Positions 52,350 to 61,162 of a DNA stretch of 64,000 bases are shown in pieces. A program made the position numbers and the translations under genes. The notes under the pieces were generated by a model. It was not told the origin of the DNA and did not search any database. It saw nothing but the letters and a program-made list of their open reading frames with translations. Source of the stretch: Nocardioides ganghwensis (GTDB lineage Bacteria; Actinomycetota; Actinomycetes; Propionibacteriales; Nocardioidaceae); NCBI RefSeq assembly GCF_014779655.1, contig NZ_JACXYX010000005.1:62001-126000 (forward strand), read 5' to 3'. Positions within the stretch are counted from its first letter, which is position 1, and the number at the start of each line of letters is the position of its first letter.

Positions 52350-54428
52350 ATGGCCACCGACCAGGTCCCGCCCACCTCGACCGATCCGCTCGACGAGATG
52401 CCCACCGTGGAGCCCGAGGCTGCCACGGCCCACATCGACGAGGCCGACGTCCCTGCCGACAAGGGCTACCGGCAGCCCGAGGTCGACGTCGACGCCCTCC
52501 GCGCGCTGCTCGACGGCCCCTACCGCGAGGTCCGCGACCTCGTCCGGGCCAACCTCGCCGAGCACGCGCAGATCCTGCTCGACGAGGAGCAGATGACCAC
52601 CGCCGACTTCCGCGAGCGGGTCAAGGACGTCGTCGTGATGATGGCCGGGACGGGGCAGACCGGCATGGGCTTCCCGGAGGAGTACGGCGGCGGAGGCGAC
52701 ATCGGCGCCTCGGTCGCGGCCTTCGAGACCCTCGCGTTCGGCGACCTCTCGGTGCTGGTCAAGGTCGGCGTCCAGTTCGGCCTGTTCGGCGGCGCGATCC
52801 TCCAGCTCGGCACGAAGACCCACCACGACGCCCACCTCGCCGACCTCGTCACCGGTCGCACCATGGGCTGCTTCGCGATGACCGAGAGCGGGCACGGCTC
52901 CAACGTCCAGGCCCTCGGCACGGTGGCGACGTACGACGCCGCGGCGCAGGAGTTCGTGATCACCACCCCCGACGACACGAGCCGCAAGGACTACATCGGC
53001 AACGCGGCGGCCCACGCCGAGCTCGCCGTCGTCTTCGCCCAGCTCGAGGTCGACGGCGTCGGCCACGGCGTGCACGCCTTCGTCGTCCCGATCCGCGAGG
53101 ACGGCCAGGTCGTCGACGGCGTACGCATCGAGGACTGCGGTCCCAAGATGGGCCTCAACGGCGTCGACAACGGACGGCTGTGGTTCGACGGCGTACGCGT
53201 CCCGCGCACCGCGCTGCTCAACCAGTTCGCCGAGGTCACTCCCGAGGGCCGCTACCTCTCGCCGATCGACAACCCCAACAAGCGCTTCTTCACGATGCTC
53301 GGCACCCTCGTCCAGGGCCGCGTCTGCGTCGGCGGCGCCGGCATCAACGCCGCCAAGGTCGCCCTCGCCATCGCCACGCGCTACGCCGTGCGCCGCCGTC
53401 AGTTCGAGGCGGTCTCGCCCGACGAGGAGCAGGTGCTGCTCGACTACGGCATGCACCAGCGCCGGCTGCTGCCGCTGGTCGCGCGGACGTACGCCCTGCA
53501 CTTCGCCCAGGAGGTCGTCGCCGGGCAGCTGCACACCGTGTTCTCCGGCCCCGGCCCGACCGAGGAGGGCAGCGACGAGCACGCACGTCGGATGCTGGAG
53601 TCGCGCGCTGCCGGCACCAAGGTGCTCGGCACCTGGCACGCCACCCGCACCATCCAGGAGTGCCGCGAGGCGTGCGGCGGCGCGGGCTACCTCAGCGAGA
53701 ACCGGTTCGCCGCGCTCAAGGCCGACACCGACGTGTTCACGACCTTCGAGGGCGACAACCACGTCCTGCTCCAGCTCGTCGCCAAGGGCCTGCTCACCGA
53801 CTACGCCGGCGAGTTCGAGGAGATGGACCAGCTCGGGATGGCGCGCTTCGTCGCGGGGCTCGCCGTCGAGACCGTCGTCGAGCGCACCGCGGTGCACAAG
53901 CTCGTCCAGTCCGTACGCGACCTGCTGCCCGGCGGCGACCGCTGGGACCAGGAGGCGGGGCTGCTCGACCCCAACTACCAGCTCGCGATGCTGCGCTTCC
54001 GCGAGGAGCACATGATCGGCGGCGTCGCCCGGCGGCTCAAGCGCGGCATCGACCAGGGGATGAACCCCGGAGCCGTCTTCTCCCGCGTCCAGGACCACGT
54101 CATCGCCGCCGCGCGCGCCCACACCGAGCGGCTGGTGCTGGAGGCCTTCGTGCAGAAGGCCGCCGATCTGCCCGACGGCGACCTCAAGGTCACGGTCAAC
54201 CTGCTGTGCGACCTCCACGCGCTCACCACGATCGAGGCCGACCGGGCCTGGTTCATGGAGCACGGGCGGCTCTCCAGCACGCGCTCCAAGGCGATCAGCC
54301 GCGAGGTCAACGCGCTGTGCCGCAAGCTCCGCCCGCTGGCCGTGGACCTCGTCGACGCCTTCGGCGTGCCGGAGGAGATGCTGCGCAGCCCCGAGCTTCT
54401 GGGGTGGCCGATCGGGCAGGACGCCTGA
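52350..54428 (+). CDS. Acyl-CoA oxidase / acyl-CoA dehydrogenase-like flavoprotein
   Basis: A 692-residue protein of acyl-CoA oxidase length (dehydrogenases are ~380-400). Conserved parts are GFPEEYGGGGDIGASVAAFE, CFAMTESGHGSNVQALGTVATYD (FAD contact), GPKMGLNGVDNGRLWFDGVRVPR and the catalytic base in DTDVFTTFEGDNHVLLQLV (Glu in TFEGDN), followed by the second C-terminal helical bundle. It oxidises an acyl-CoA to the enoyl-CoA, probably passing electrons to oxygen and producing H2O2. TACCTT lies 6 bases before the ATG, indicating a leaderless transcript. It precedes a methyltransferase gene on the same strand by ~92 bases. Confidence 0.9.
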   Translation: MATDQVPPTSTDPLDEMPTVEPEAATAHIDEADVPADKGYRQPEVDVDALRALLDGPYREVRDLVRANLAEHAQILLDEEQMTTADFRERVKDVVVMMAGTGQTGMGFPEEYGGGGDIGASVAAFETLAFGDLSVLVKVGVQFGLFGGAILQLGTKTHHDAHLADLVTGRTMGCFAMTESGHGSNVQALGTVATYDAAAQEFVITTPDDTSRKDYIGNAAAHAELAVVFAQLEVDGVGHGVHAFVVPIREDGQVVDGVRIEDCGPKMGLNGVDNGRLWFDGVRVPRTALLNQFAEVTPEGRYLSPIDNPNKRFFTMLGTLVQGRVCVGGAGINAAKVALAIATRYAVRRRQFEAVSPDEEQVLLDYGMHQRRLLPLVARTYALHFAQEVVAGQLHTVFSGPGPTEEGSDEHARRMLESRAAGTKVLGTWHATRTIQECREACGGAGYLSENRFAALKADTDVFTTFEGDNHVLLQLVAKGLLTDYAGEFEEMDQLGMARFVAGLAVETVVERTAVHKLVQSVRDLLPGGDRWDQEAGLLDPNYQLAMLRFREEHMIGGVARRLKRGIDQGMNPGAVFSRVQDHVIAAARAHTERLVLEAFVQKAADLPDGDLKVTVNLLCDLHALTTIEADRAWFMEHGRLSSTRSKAISREVNALCRKLRPLAVDLVDAFGVPEEMLRSPELLGWPIGQDA

Positions 54429-54520
54429 GGTGACCTTCGGCGGGGCGGTCGCGCGGGCCGTCGAGGCGTTCCTGTTCCGATCCTGAGCACCCGAGCCGAC
54501 GAGCACCCCGAGGAGGACCG

Positions 54521-55204
54521 ATGCGCATCCGCAGGAACGGGATCGTCGGGGCGTGGAGCGAGGACCCGCTGTGGGCGAAGGTCTACCCGCTCCTGGTGGA
54601 GCACCCGGCCCTCGGTGCGCCGCTCTGGCGCCTCGGGCTGGGCACCGACATCACCCGGCTGTACGCCGCCGTCCGCGAGATCGGCGAGCTGCCCGACGGT
54701 GCGCGCGTGCTCGACGTCCCCGTCGGGGGAGGGGTGGCGCTACGGGGCCTGCGCCCGGGCGGTCGCCTGCGACTCGTCGCCGCCGACATCTCGCCGCGGA
54801 TGCTGGAACGCGCCCGCGCCGCCGCCCGCGACCGCGGGGTGGCCGACCAGGTGACGACGTCGCTCGCCGACGTCGGCCGGCTGCCGTTCGCCGACGACTC
54901 GTTCGACCTCGTCGTCTCGTTCACCGGGCTCCACGTCTTCCCCGACCCGCACCGCGCGATCACCGAGATGGTGCGGGTGCTGCGGCCGGGTGCTGCCATC
55001 ACGGGCAGCGCCTTGTTCACCGGATCGTTCCGCGGCCTCGAGCGGCGCTACGGCCTGGTGCACGCCGCCGGTCGGCTCTCCCAGGTGCTCGGGCCGATGT
55101 GCACCGCCGCGGAGGCTCGGCGTTGGCTCGCCGAGGCGGGAGCCCCGGGCGCGCGCATCGAGATGAGCGGCGGCATCGGCTACTTCCGCGCCGTCAAGGA
55201 CTGA
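54521..55204 (+). CDS. Class I SAM-dependent methyltransferase
   Basis: A 227-residue Rossmann methyltransferase. RVLDVPVGGGVALRGL is motif I (slightly degenerate: VPVGGG instead of the usual GxGxG), followed by LVAADISPRMLERARAA, and DSFDLVVSFTGLHVFPDPHRAITEMVRVLRPGA is the classical UbiE-like motif. The substrate is unknown, perhaps a quinone or lipid. GAGGAGG stands 4 bases before the ATG. It lies between acyl-CoA oxidase and the CMD/SigJ pair, all on the plus strand, but gaps of 69-92 bases make a single operon uncertain. Confidence 0.87.
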   Translation: MRIRRNGIVGAWSEDPLWAKVYPLLVEHPALGAPLWRLGLGTDITRLYAAVREIGELPDGARVLDVPVGGGVALRGLRPGGRLRLVAADISPRMLERARAAARDRGVADQVTTSLADVGRLPFADDSFDLVVSFTGLHVFPDPHRAITEMVRVLRPGAAITGSALFTGSFRGLERRYGLVHAAGRLSQVLGPMCTAAEARRWLAEAGAPGARIEMSGGIGYFRAVKD

Positions 55205-55272
55205 GCCGCTGTCACAGGTCCGGCCCGGGCGGTGTCTCCATGTCATCGACACCCGATGAGAAGGAGAGACCG

Positions 55273-55854
55273 ATGCCCAGCCAGTTCCGGATCCCCCAGG
55301 CCACCCTCGACGGCGCCTACGGCGCGATCATGACCCGCGTGGCCACGCGCAGGTGGGGCCAGGTCCCCGACAACGCCTACGTGCTCTGGCACAACAAGCC
55401 GGTCCTCAAGGCGGTCTTCGGGTTCGAGCAGAAGGTCGGCCGGTGGAAGGCGCTCGACCCGCACCTCAAGGCGTACGCCGAGATGGCCAGCGCCGGCGCG
55501 ATCGGCTGCTCCTGGTGCCTGGACTTCGGCTACTTCCTGGCCCACACCCGGGGCCTCGACGAGGCCAAGGTGCGCGAGGTCCCGCGCTGGCGGGAGTCGG
55601 ACGTCTTCACCGGGCTCGAGCGCGAGGTGATGGCGTACGCCGAGGCGATGACCGCGACGCCGCCGGAGGTCACCGACGAGATGGTCGCCAGCCTCGACCG
55701 CCAGCTCGGCCACGCGGCGGTCGTGGAGCTGACCATGATGGTCGCCGTGGAGAACGAGCGCTCGCGCTTCAACGCGGCCATGGGCCTGGCCTCGCAGGGC
55801 TTCAGCGACGTGTGCGAGCTGCCGCTCGCCGGAGCTGGGAGCATCGAGGGGTGA
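55273..55854 (+). CDS. Carboxymuconolactone decarboxylase-family protein with CxxC
   Basis: A 193-residue AhpD-fold helical protein. The AGAIGCSWCLDFGYFLAHTRGLD segment contains the CxxC redox pair plus the downstream His typical of AhpD-like thiol peroxidase partners. It may reduce peroxides or control a coupled sigma factor by redox state. AAGGAGA lies 5 bases before the ATG. Its last codon overlaps the GTG of the SigJ-type gene (GTGA), a pairing seen repeatedly in actinobacteria and consistent with joint expression. Whether it senses or consumes oxidants is unknown. Confidence 0.88.
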   Translation: MPSQFRIPQATLDGAYGAIMTRVATRRWGQVPDNAYVLWHNKPVLKAVFGFEQKVGRWKALDPHLKAYAEMASAGAIGCSWCLDFGYFLAHTRGLDEAKVREVPRWRESDVFTGLEREVMAYAEAMTATPPEVTDEMVASLDRQLGHAAVVELTMMVAVENERSRFNAAMGLASQGFSDVCELPLAGAGSIEG

Positions 55855-56717
55855 GCACGACCGAGTCCTTCACCGCCCACCGCAACCTGCTCTTCACCGT
55901 CGCCTACGAGATGCTCGGCTCGGCCGCCGACGCCGAGGACGTGCTCCAGGAGGTCTGGCTGCGGTGGGCGGACGTCCCCGCCGGGGAGGTGCGCGCCCCG
56001 CGCGCCTACCTCGTGCGGATGACCACCCGGCTCGCGCTCAACCGGCTGCGCACGCTCGCGCGCCGCCGCGAGGAGTACGTCGGCACCTGGCTGCCGGAGC
56101 CGCTGCTCACCGCCCCCGACGTGGCGCAGGACGTCGAGCTCGCGGACAGCGTGTCCACGGCGATGCTGCTGGTGCTGGAGACGCTGCCGCCCACCGAGCG
56201 GGCCGTCTTCGTGCTGCGCGAGGTCTTCGACGTGCCGTACGCCGAGATCGCCGAGGCGGTCGGGAAGTCCGAGCCCGCGGTGCGGCAGGTCGCCAGCCGG
56301 GCGCGTACGCACGTGGCCGAGCGACGCCCGCGGGCCTCGGTCAGTGCCGCCGAGCGCGACGCGGTGATCGACAGGTTCCGGGCGGCCACGCAGACCGGGG
56401 ACCTCCAGGGGCTGATGGACGTGCTCGCCCCGGACGTGGTGCTGATGACCGACGGGGGCGGCAAGGTCAAGGCCGCGCTCAACCCGATCCTGGGTCGCGA
56501 GAAGGTGCTCCGCTTCCTCACCGCCGTCACCCCGGACACGCTCGAGCTCGAGCCCGTCTGGCTCAACGGCTCGCCGGCGATCCAGTTCGTCGTCGCCGGG
56601 CAGCGCGACGGGGTCGGCACGATGCTCGTCGAGGACGGCGTCGTGACGCGGCTGTTCCTGGTCCGCAACCCGGACAAGCTGGGCGCGGTCGGCGAGGAGG
56701 TCGGCCTCAGCCGGTGA
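55851..56717 (+). CDS. ECF41 (SigJ-type) RNA polymerase sigma factor
   Basis: A 288-residue ECF sigma factor. Region 2 (AHRNLLFTVAYEMLGSAADAEDVLQEVWLRW) and region 4 (LPPTERAVFVLREVFDVPYAEIAEAVGKSEPAVRQVASRAR) bracket a short linker. After ~residue 170 comes a C-terminal SnoaL-like extension of ~115 residues (DRFRAATQTGDLQGLMDVLAPDVVLMTDGGGK, then RNPDKL near the end), which defines the ECF41/SigJ group. In that group the extension replaces a separate anti-sigma factor, and the gene usually follows a CMD-family or oxidoreductase gene, as here. It likely controls the upstream CMD gene and itself. GTGA overlap gives translational coupling. Confidence 0.92.
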   Translation: MSTTESFTAHRNLLFTVAYEMLGSAADAEDVLQEVWLRWADVPAGEVRAPRAYLVRMTTRLALNRLRTLARRREEYVGTWLPEPLLTAPDVAQDVELADSVSTAMLLVLETLPPTERAVFVLREVFDVPYAEIAEAVGKSEPAVRQVASRARTHVAERRPRASVSAAERDAVIDRFRAATQTGDLQGLMDVLAPDVVLMTDGGGKVKAALNPILGREKVLRFLTAVTPDTLELEPVWLNGSPAIQFVVAGQRDGVGTMLVEDGVVTRLFLVRNPDKLGAVGEEVGLSR

Positions 56718-56748
56718 GGTTCAACCGGTGAGGCTCAGCCGGTGATGC

Positions 56749-57288
56749 TCAGGCGTCCTCGCCGAGGCTCTCGTCGGCGATGTTGTCGAGGTCGTTGCCG
56801 TGGCCCTCGGTCTTGAAGCGCTCGAAGGAGGCCTGCACCTCGAGCTCGGCCTCGGCGCGGCCGACCCAGTCGGCACCCTCGACGGACTTGCCGGGCTCGA
56901 GGTCCTTGTAGACCTCGAAGAAGTGCTGGATCTCGAGCCGGTCGTACTTGGAGACGTGGTTGATGTCGCGCAGGTGCTCGAGGCGCGGGTCGTGCGCGGG
57001 CACGCACAGCACCTTGTCGTCGCCGCCGGCCTCGTCGGTCATCCGGAACATGCCGATCGCGCGGCACTCGATGAGGCAGCCGGGGAAGGTCGGCGACTGG
57101 AGGATCACGAGCGCGTCGAGCGGGTCGCCGTCCTGGCCGAGGGTGTTCTCGATGAAGCCGTAGTCCGCGGGGTAGGCGGTCGAGGTGAAGAGCATGCGGT
57201 CCAGGCGGATGCGCCCGGTCTCGTGGTCGACCTCGTACTTGTTGCGCTCACCCTTGGGGATCTCCACCAGCACGTCGAACGTCTGCAC
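56749..57288 (-). CDS. ppa: Inorganic pyrophosphatase
   Basis: A 179-residue family I soluble pyrophosphatase, of usual bacterial length. It hydrolyses PPi to two phosphates, driving biosynthetic reactions. [18 protein letters not shown] is the N-terminal signature with active-site Glu/Lys/Tyr, and [13 protein letters not shown] is the Mg-binding D-x-D-P-x-D motif. The GTG at 57288 was chosen because GGAGG stands 5 bases upstream and the product then begins like other Ppa proteins; a GTG at 57300 is in frame but lies inside that ribosome binding site. It is divergent from the carboxypeptidase gene, a conserved pairing in actinobacteria. Confidence 0.96.
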   Translation of the reverse strand: MQTFDVLVEIPKGERNKYEVDHETGRIRLDRMLFTSTAYPADYGFIENTLGQDGDPLDALVILQSPTFPGCLIECRAIGMFRMTDEAGGDDKVLCVPAHDPRLEHLRDINHVSKYDRLEIQHFFEVYKDLEPGKSVEGADWVGRAEAELEVQASFERFKTEGHGNDLDNIADESLGEDA

Positions 57289-57390
57289 GTCTTCCTCCAC
57301 TCTCCGGCACCCCGTCGGGCCGTCGCCAAGTCAAAGCTCGCCACGTCCGGCGATGGCCCGACGCGTTTCCTCGGGGCAGTGTCGCGCACA

Positions 57391-58902
57391 ATGACCCCGA
57401 TGCGCGAAGCGAGAGGGTCGAAAGTCCGGCGACGTGAGGTACGCCACTCCGGCGGCGGCGCGCGCCGCTGGCTGTCGGTGTGGGTGCCGACGCTCCTGGT
57501 CCTCGCGCTGCTGGCCGCCGGGGTGGGCGCCTACCGCTTCGAGTGGGGCCAGCGCTACCTGCCCTGGCTGGCCGCCGACCCGGTGACCGAGCCCGAGCAG
57601 GTGCTCGCGCCGGCCGGCCTCGACCTGCCCGAGTGGTCGCCGCCCGCGGCCGACGACGCCCTGCTCGACCCGGCCCCCGCCGCGTCGTCCGCGATCGACG
57701 CCGGCAAGGTCGCCGCCGCCCTGTCCGCCGACCTCGCCGACCCCGACCTCGGTCGCCACGTCGTCGCCGAGGTCGCGTCGCTGTCGCCCGGGTCGCCCAC
57801 GTGGACCTCGGGCGACGGCCGCTACCTGCCGGCCTCGACCACGAAGCTCCTCACCCTCGGCGCCGCGCTGGAGGTGCTCGGCCCCGACCACACCTTCGCC
57901 ACGCGGGTCGTGCGCGGCGAGCGACCGCGCGAGCTGGTGCTCGTGGGTGGCGGTGACCCGCTCCTGGCCAGCAAGCCGCTCACACTCGCCGAGGCCGAGT
58001 CCACCTATCCCGCCCGCGCCGACGTCACGACGCTGGCCCTCGAGGCCGCCGAGGCGCTCGGGGGGAGCGGCCGGGTGCGGGTGCGCTTCGACGACAGCCT
58101 CTTCACCGGTCCGACCGACAACCCGGCCTGGCGCCGCGACTACGTCCCCGACGACATCGTCAGCCCGATCACCGCGCTGATGGTCGACGGGGGCGACGAG
58201 CCCGACAGCGACCTCAAGCAGGACGAGCCGTCGCTGGCCGCCGCCCGCGTCTTCGCCGACGCGCTGCGCGCCGCCGGGCTCCGGGTGGCCGGCGAGCCGC
58301 GCCGCACCGTCGCACCGGCCGCAGCCGAGGAGCTCGCCTCGGCCGAGAGCGCACCGCTCGCCGAGATCGCCGAGCGGATCCTCGACGTCAGCGACAACGA
58401 GGGCTCCGAGGTCGTCGCCCACCAGGTCGGCCTCGCCACCTCCGGCACTGGGTCCTTCGAGGCGGGCGCCGCCGGGGTGCTCGACACCCTCGCCGGCCGC
58501 GGCATCGACGTGGCCCGCGACGAGGTGTACGACGGCTCGGGCCTGTCGCGGCGCAACCGGGTCGCCACCTCCACGCTCATCGGGCTGCTCCAGCACGCCG
58601 CCGGACCCGAGGGCGAGGCCGTGCGCAGCCTCCTCACCGGCATGCCCGTCGCCGGCTTCACCGGCTCGCTCACCTACCGCTTCGCCGAGGGTCCCCCCGT
58701 CGCGCGCGGGCTGGTCCGCGCCAAGACCGGCACCCTCACCGGCGTGCACGCCCTCGCCGGCATCGCCGTCGGCCGCGACGGGGTGCCGATGGCCTTCGTC
58801 CTCGGCGCCGACAAGGCGCCGCCGGAGGAGCGCTACGACGCCCAGGAGGCCCTCGACCGCGCCGCCGCCGCGCTCGCCGCCTGCCGCTGCTCCGCCGACT
58901 GA
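57391..58902 (+). CDS. dacB: D-alanyl-D-alanine carboxypeptidase / endopeptidase (PBP4 type)
   Basis: A 503-residue exported penicillin-binding protein of class C (family S13). An N-terminal membrane anchor (~28-48) precedes the catalytic domain. S149-T-T-K (in PASTTKLL) is the active-site SxxK, SDNEGSE carries the SxN-type motif, and AKTGTLTG is the KTG box. It trims or cleaves D-alanine bonds in peptidoglycan outside the cell. The start is uncertain: the ATG at 57391 or the ATG at 57400, the latter placed 7 bases after CACAAT and possibly leaderless. It begins the conserved dacB-DUF2342-tilS-hpt-ftsH run. Confidence 0.92.
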   Translation: MTPMREARGSKVRRREVRHSGGGARRWLSVWVPTLLVLALLAAGVGAYRFEWGQRYLPWLAADPVTEPEQVLAPAGLDLPEWSPPAADDALLDPAPAASSAIDAGKVAAALSADLADPDLGRHVVAEVASLSPGSPTWTSGDGRYLPASTTKLLTLGAALEVLGPDHTFATRVVRGERPRELVLVGGGDPLLASKPLTLAEAESTYPARADVTTLALEAAEALGGSGRVRVRFDDSLFTGPTDNPAWRRDYVPDDIVSPITALMVDGGDEPDSDLKQDEPSLAAARVFADALRAAGLRVAGEPRRTVAPAAAEELASAESAPLAEIAERILDVSDNEGSEVVAHQVGLATSGTGSFEAGAAGVLDTLAGRGIDVARDEVYDGSGLSRRNRVATSTLIGLLQHAAGPEGEAVRSLLTGMPVAGFTGSLTYRFAEGPPVARGLVRAKTGTLTGVHALAGIAVGRDGVPMAFVLGADKAPPEERYDAQEALDRAAAALAACRCSAD

Positions 58903-58954
58903 CCTCCCTCCCCACGCCGGGAGCTCATTCTTCGCGCCCGGCTAGGGTCGGGAC

Positions 58955-59971
58955 ATGAACCTCGTCGACTGGGACTTCGCCGTCACCGTGGGATCCCGGA
59001 TCGCGGGGCCCGGGCCCGACGTCTCGCCCGACGAGGCCGCCGCGGCGGTGATCGAGCTCCGTGAGGGCGCCGAGCGCTCCACCCCGCTCGTACGCGACTT
59101 CACCGGCCTCCACACCGAGGCGGGGACCGCGCCGGTGCTCGTCGTGGACCGTACGGGGTGGCTGCGCGCCAACGCCGACGGGTTCGCCACGATCCTCAGC
59201 CCGGTCGTCGACAGGCTCGTCGAGAAGAAGGGCCCGCCGTCCGCGTTCGCCGAGGCGTTCGGCTCGCGGGTCACCGGCGCCGAGGTCGGGCTGATGCTCG
59301 GCTTCCTCAGCAGCAAGGTGCTCGGGCAGTTCGACCCGTTCCACGACCCCCACGGACGCCTGCTCCTCGTCGCCCCCAACATCGTCCACGTCGAGCGCGA
59401 GATCGGCGCCGACCCGACCGACTTCCGGCTCTGGGTGTGCCTGCACGAGGAGACCCACCGGGTGCAGTTCACCGCCAACCCGTGGCTCGGGCCGCACCTC
59501 CTCGCCCAGATGCACGCCGTCGCCGACACCATCGAGCCGAGCGCGCTCCTCGACGGCCTGCGTCGTGGCGCCGAGGTGCTCCGCGGCGGCAACGGCAGCG
59601 TGCTCGACCTCGTCTCCACGCCCGAGCAGAAGGAGATCCTCGACCGGGTCACCGGCGTGATGTCGCTGCTCGAGGGCCACGCCGACGTGGTGATGGACGG
59701 CGTCGGCCCCACGGTCATCCCGTCGGTCGCCGAGATCCGCACGAAGTTCAACCAGCGGCGCAAGGGCGCCGGATCGCTCGACAAGCTCGTGCGCCGGCTG
59801 CTCGGCCTCGACGCCAAGATGGCCCAGTACCGCGACGGCGCGGTCTTCGTGCGCCACGTCGTCGACAAGGTCGGCATGGACGACTTCAACGCCGTCTGGA
59901 GCGGCCCCGAGACGCTTCCGTCCAAGGCCGAGATCAGCGACCCCGACACGTGGGTCGCCCGGGTGCTGTGA
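58955..59971 (+). CDS. DUF2342 zinc-metalloprotease-like protein
   Basis: A 338-residue protein of the DUF2342 family (also listed as coenzyme F420 biosynthesis-associated, a name based on occurrence). VCLHEETHRVQFTANPWLG holds an HExxH zinc motif at ~166-170, with the third ligand probably in LLEGHADVVMDGVG (E-G-H-A), as in known M-class folds. There is no signal peptide, so it is likely cytosolic. Substrate and role are unknown. TAGGGT at 58943-58948 lies 6 bases before the ATG, a leaderless pattern. It sits between dacB and tilS, a conserved order, and 7 bases before tilS, so the two are co-transcribed. Confidence 0.9.
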   Translation: MNLVDWDFAVTVGSRIAGPGPDVSPDEAAAAVIELREGAERSTPLVRDFTGLHTEAGTAPVLVVDRTGWLRANADGFATILSPVVDRLVEKKGPPSAFAEAFGSRVTGAEVGLMLGFLSSKVLGQFDPFHDPHGRLLLVAPNIVHVEREIGADPTDFRLWVCLHEETHRVQFTANPWLGPHLLAQMHAVADTIEPSALLDGLRRGAEVLRGGNGSVLDLVSTPEQKEILDRVTGVMSLLEGHADVVMDGVGPTVIPSVAEIRTKFNQRRKGAGSLDKLVRRLLGLDAKMAQYRDGAVFVRHVVDKVGMDDFNAVWSGPETLPSKAEISDPDTWVARVL

Positions 59972-59978
59972 CCCTCCG

Positions 59979-60962
59979 GTGACCCTGCACCCCTCGGTCG
60001 CCGCGGTCCGGATCCCGGTCCGCACGGCGCTGTCCGACCTCGCCGCGGGGGAGACCGTCGCGGTCGCGTGCAGCGGGGGAGCGGACTCGCTGGCCCTGGC
60101 GTCCGCGACCGTGTTCGAGGCCCGCAAGGTCGGCCTGCGCGTCGCCGGCGTCACCGTCGACCACGGCCTGCAGGCCGGCTCGGCCGACCAGGCCGAGCGC
60201 GTGGTCGCCCAGCTCGCGGGGATGGGGGTCGACGAGACGCTGACCGCCCGCGTCGCCGTCGACGACGCGTCCGGGCTGGGTCCCGAGGCGGCCGCCCGGG
60301 AGGCGAGGTACGCCGTCCTCGAGCAGGTCGCCGAGCACCTGGGGGCGCGGCTCGTGCTCCTCGGCCACACCCTCGACGACCAGGCCGAGACCGTGCTCCT
60401 CGGCCTGGCCCGCGGCTCGGGCGGCCGCTCGCTGCAGGGGATGCGCCCGGCGTTCGGCGTGTTCGCGCGCCCGCTGCTCGGCGTACGCCGTGCCGACACC
60501 GTCACCGCCTGCCTCGTCGAGGGGCTCGAGGCCTGGGACGACCCGCACAACCACGACCCCGGCTACACCCGCGTACGCGTGCGCGAGCGCGTGCTGCCGG
60601 TCCTCGAGGCCGAGCTCGGGCCCGGCGTCGCCGAGGCGTTGGCCCGTACGGCCGGACAGCTGCGCGAGGACACCGCCCTGCTCGACGAGCTGGCGGCCGA
60701 GGCCCTGGCGGAGGCCCGGCGCGACGGAGCGCTGGACGCCGCCTGGCTGGCCGCCGTACCTGCCGCGCTCCGGCGCCGTGCGCTCCGCCGGGCGGCGCTC
60801 GAGGCCGGCTCGCCCGCCTCCGAGCTCACCCGCGACCACGTGCTCGCCGTCGACGCGCTCCTCACCGGCTGGCGCGGCCAGAAGTGGATCGACCTCCCCG
60901 GACCGCTCCGCGCGCTCCGCCGCGACGGGCTGCTCGTGTTCGAGGCTCCCCCTCCTGCGTGA
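59979..60962 (+). CDS. tilS: tRNA(Ile) lysidine synthase
   Basis: A 327-residue N-type ATP pyrophosphatase. VACSGGADSLALASATVFEA contains the PP-loop SGGxDS at ~31-36, and GHTLDDQAETVLLGLARGSGGRSLQGM is the second signature. It replaces C34 of the CAU-anticodon isoleucine tRNA by lysidine, which is essential for decoding AUA. The C-terminal part is short, as in other actinobacteria. The GTG start follows the upstream stop by 7 bases. The paired-hairpin repeat begins 28 bases after its stop. Confidence 0.95.
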   Translation: MTLHPSVAAVRIPVRTALSDLAAGETVAVACSGGADSLALASATVFEARKVGLRVAGVTVDHGLQAGSADQAERVVAQLAGMGVDETLTARVAVDDASGLGPEAAAREARYAVLEQVAEHLGARLVLLGHTLDDQAETVLLGLARGSGGRSLQGMRPAFGVFARPLLGVRRADTVTACLVEGLEAWDDPHNHDPGYTRVRVRERVLPVLEAELGPGVAEALARTAGQLREDTALLDELAAEALAEARRDGALDAAWLAAVPAALRRRALRRAALEAGSPASELTRDHVLAVDALLTGWRGQKWIDLPGPLRALRRDGLLVFEAPPPA

Positions 60963-60989
60963 CGGGCTCCCCCCTGCCGCCCTCCCGAT

Positions 60990-61084
60990 GAACTTCCACT
61001 CGTACGGGTGGAACTTCACTGGTCCCTGAGCGTGAATCGAGGCAACAGCCCATGAACTTCCACGCGCTCGGGTGGAAGTCCCTC
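60990..61084. repeat. Paired-hairpin repeat, left copy
   Basis: Two inverted-repeat modules, ~60990-61019 and ~61054-61084, each of the type GAACTTCCAC...GTGGAA, separated by a spacer containing CTGAGCGTGAATCG. The 95 bases align without gaps to 62097-62191 (69 of 95 identical by hand count), in the same orientation. Located between tilS and the DUF559 gene. Confidence 0.85.
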
Positions 61085-61162
61085 GATGGCCGCCCGCGCG
61101 ACGACGAGCCCGCCTGTGGATGACGTACGCGGGCCAGGTCCCGACCGCGGCACGCTGGTGAG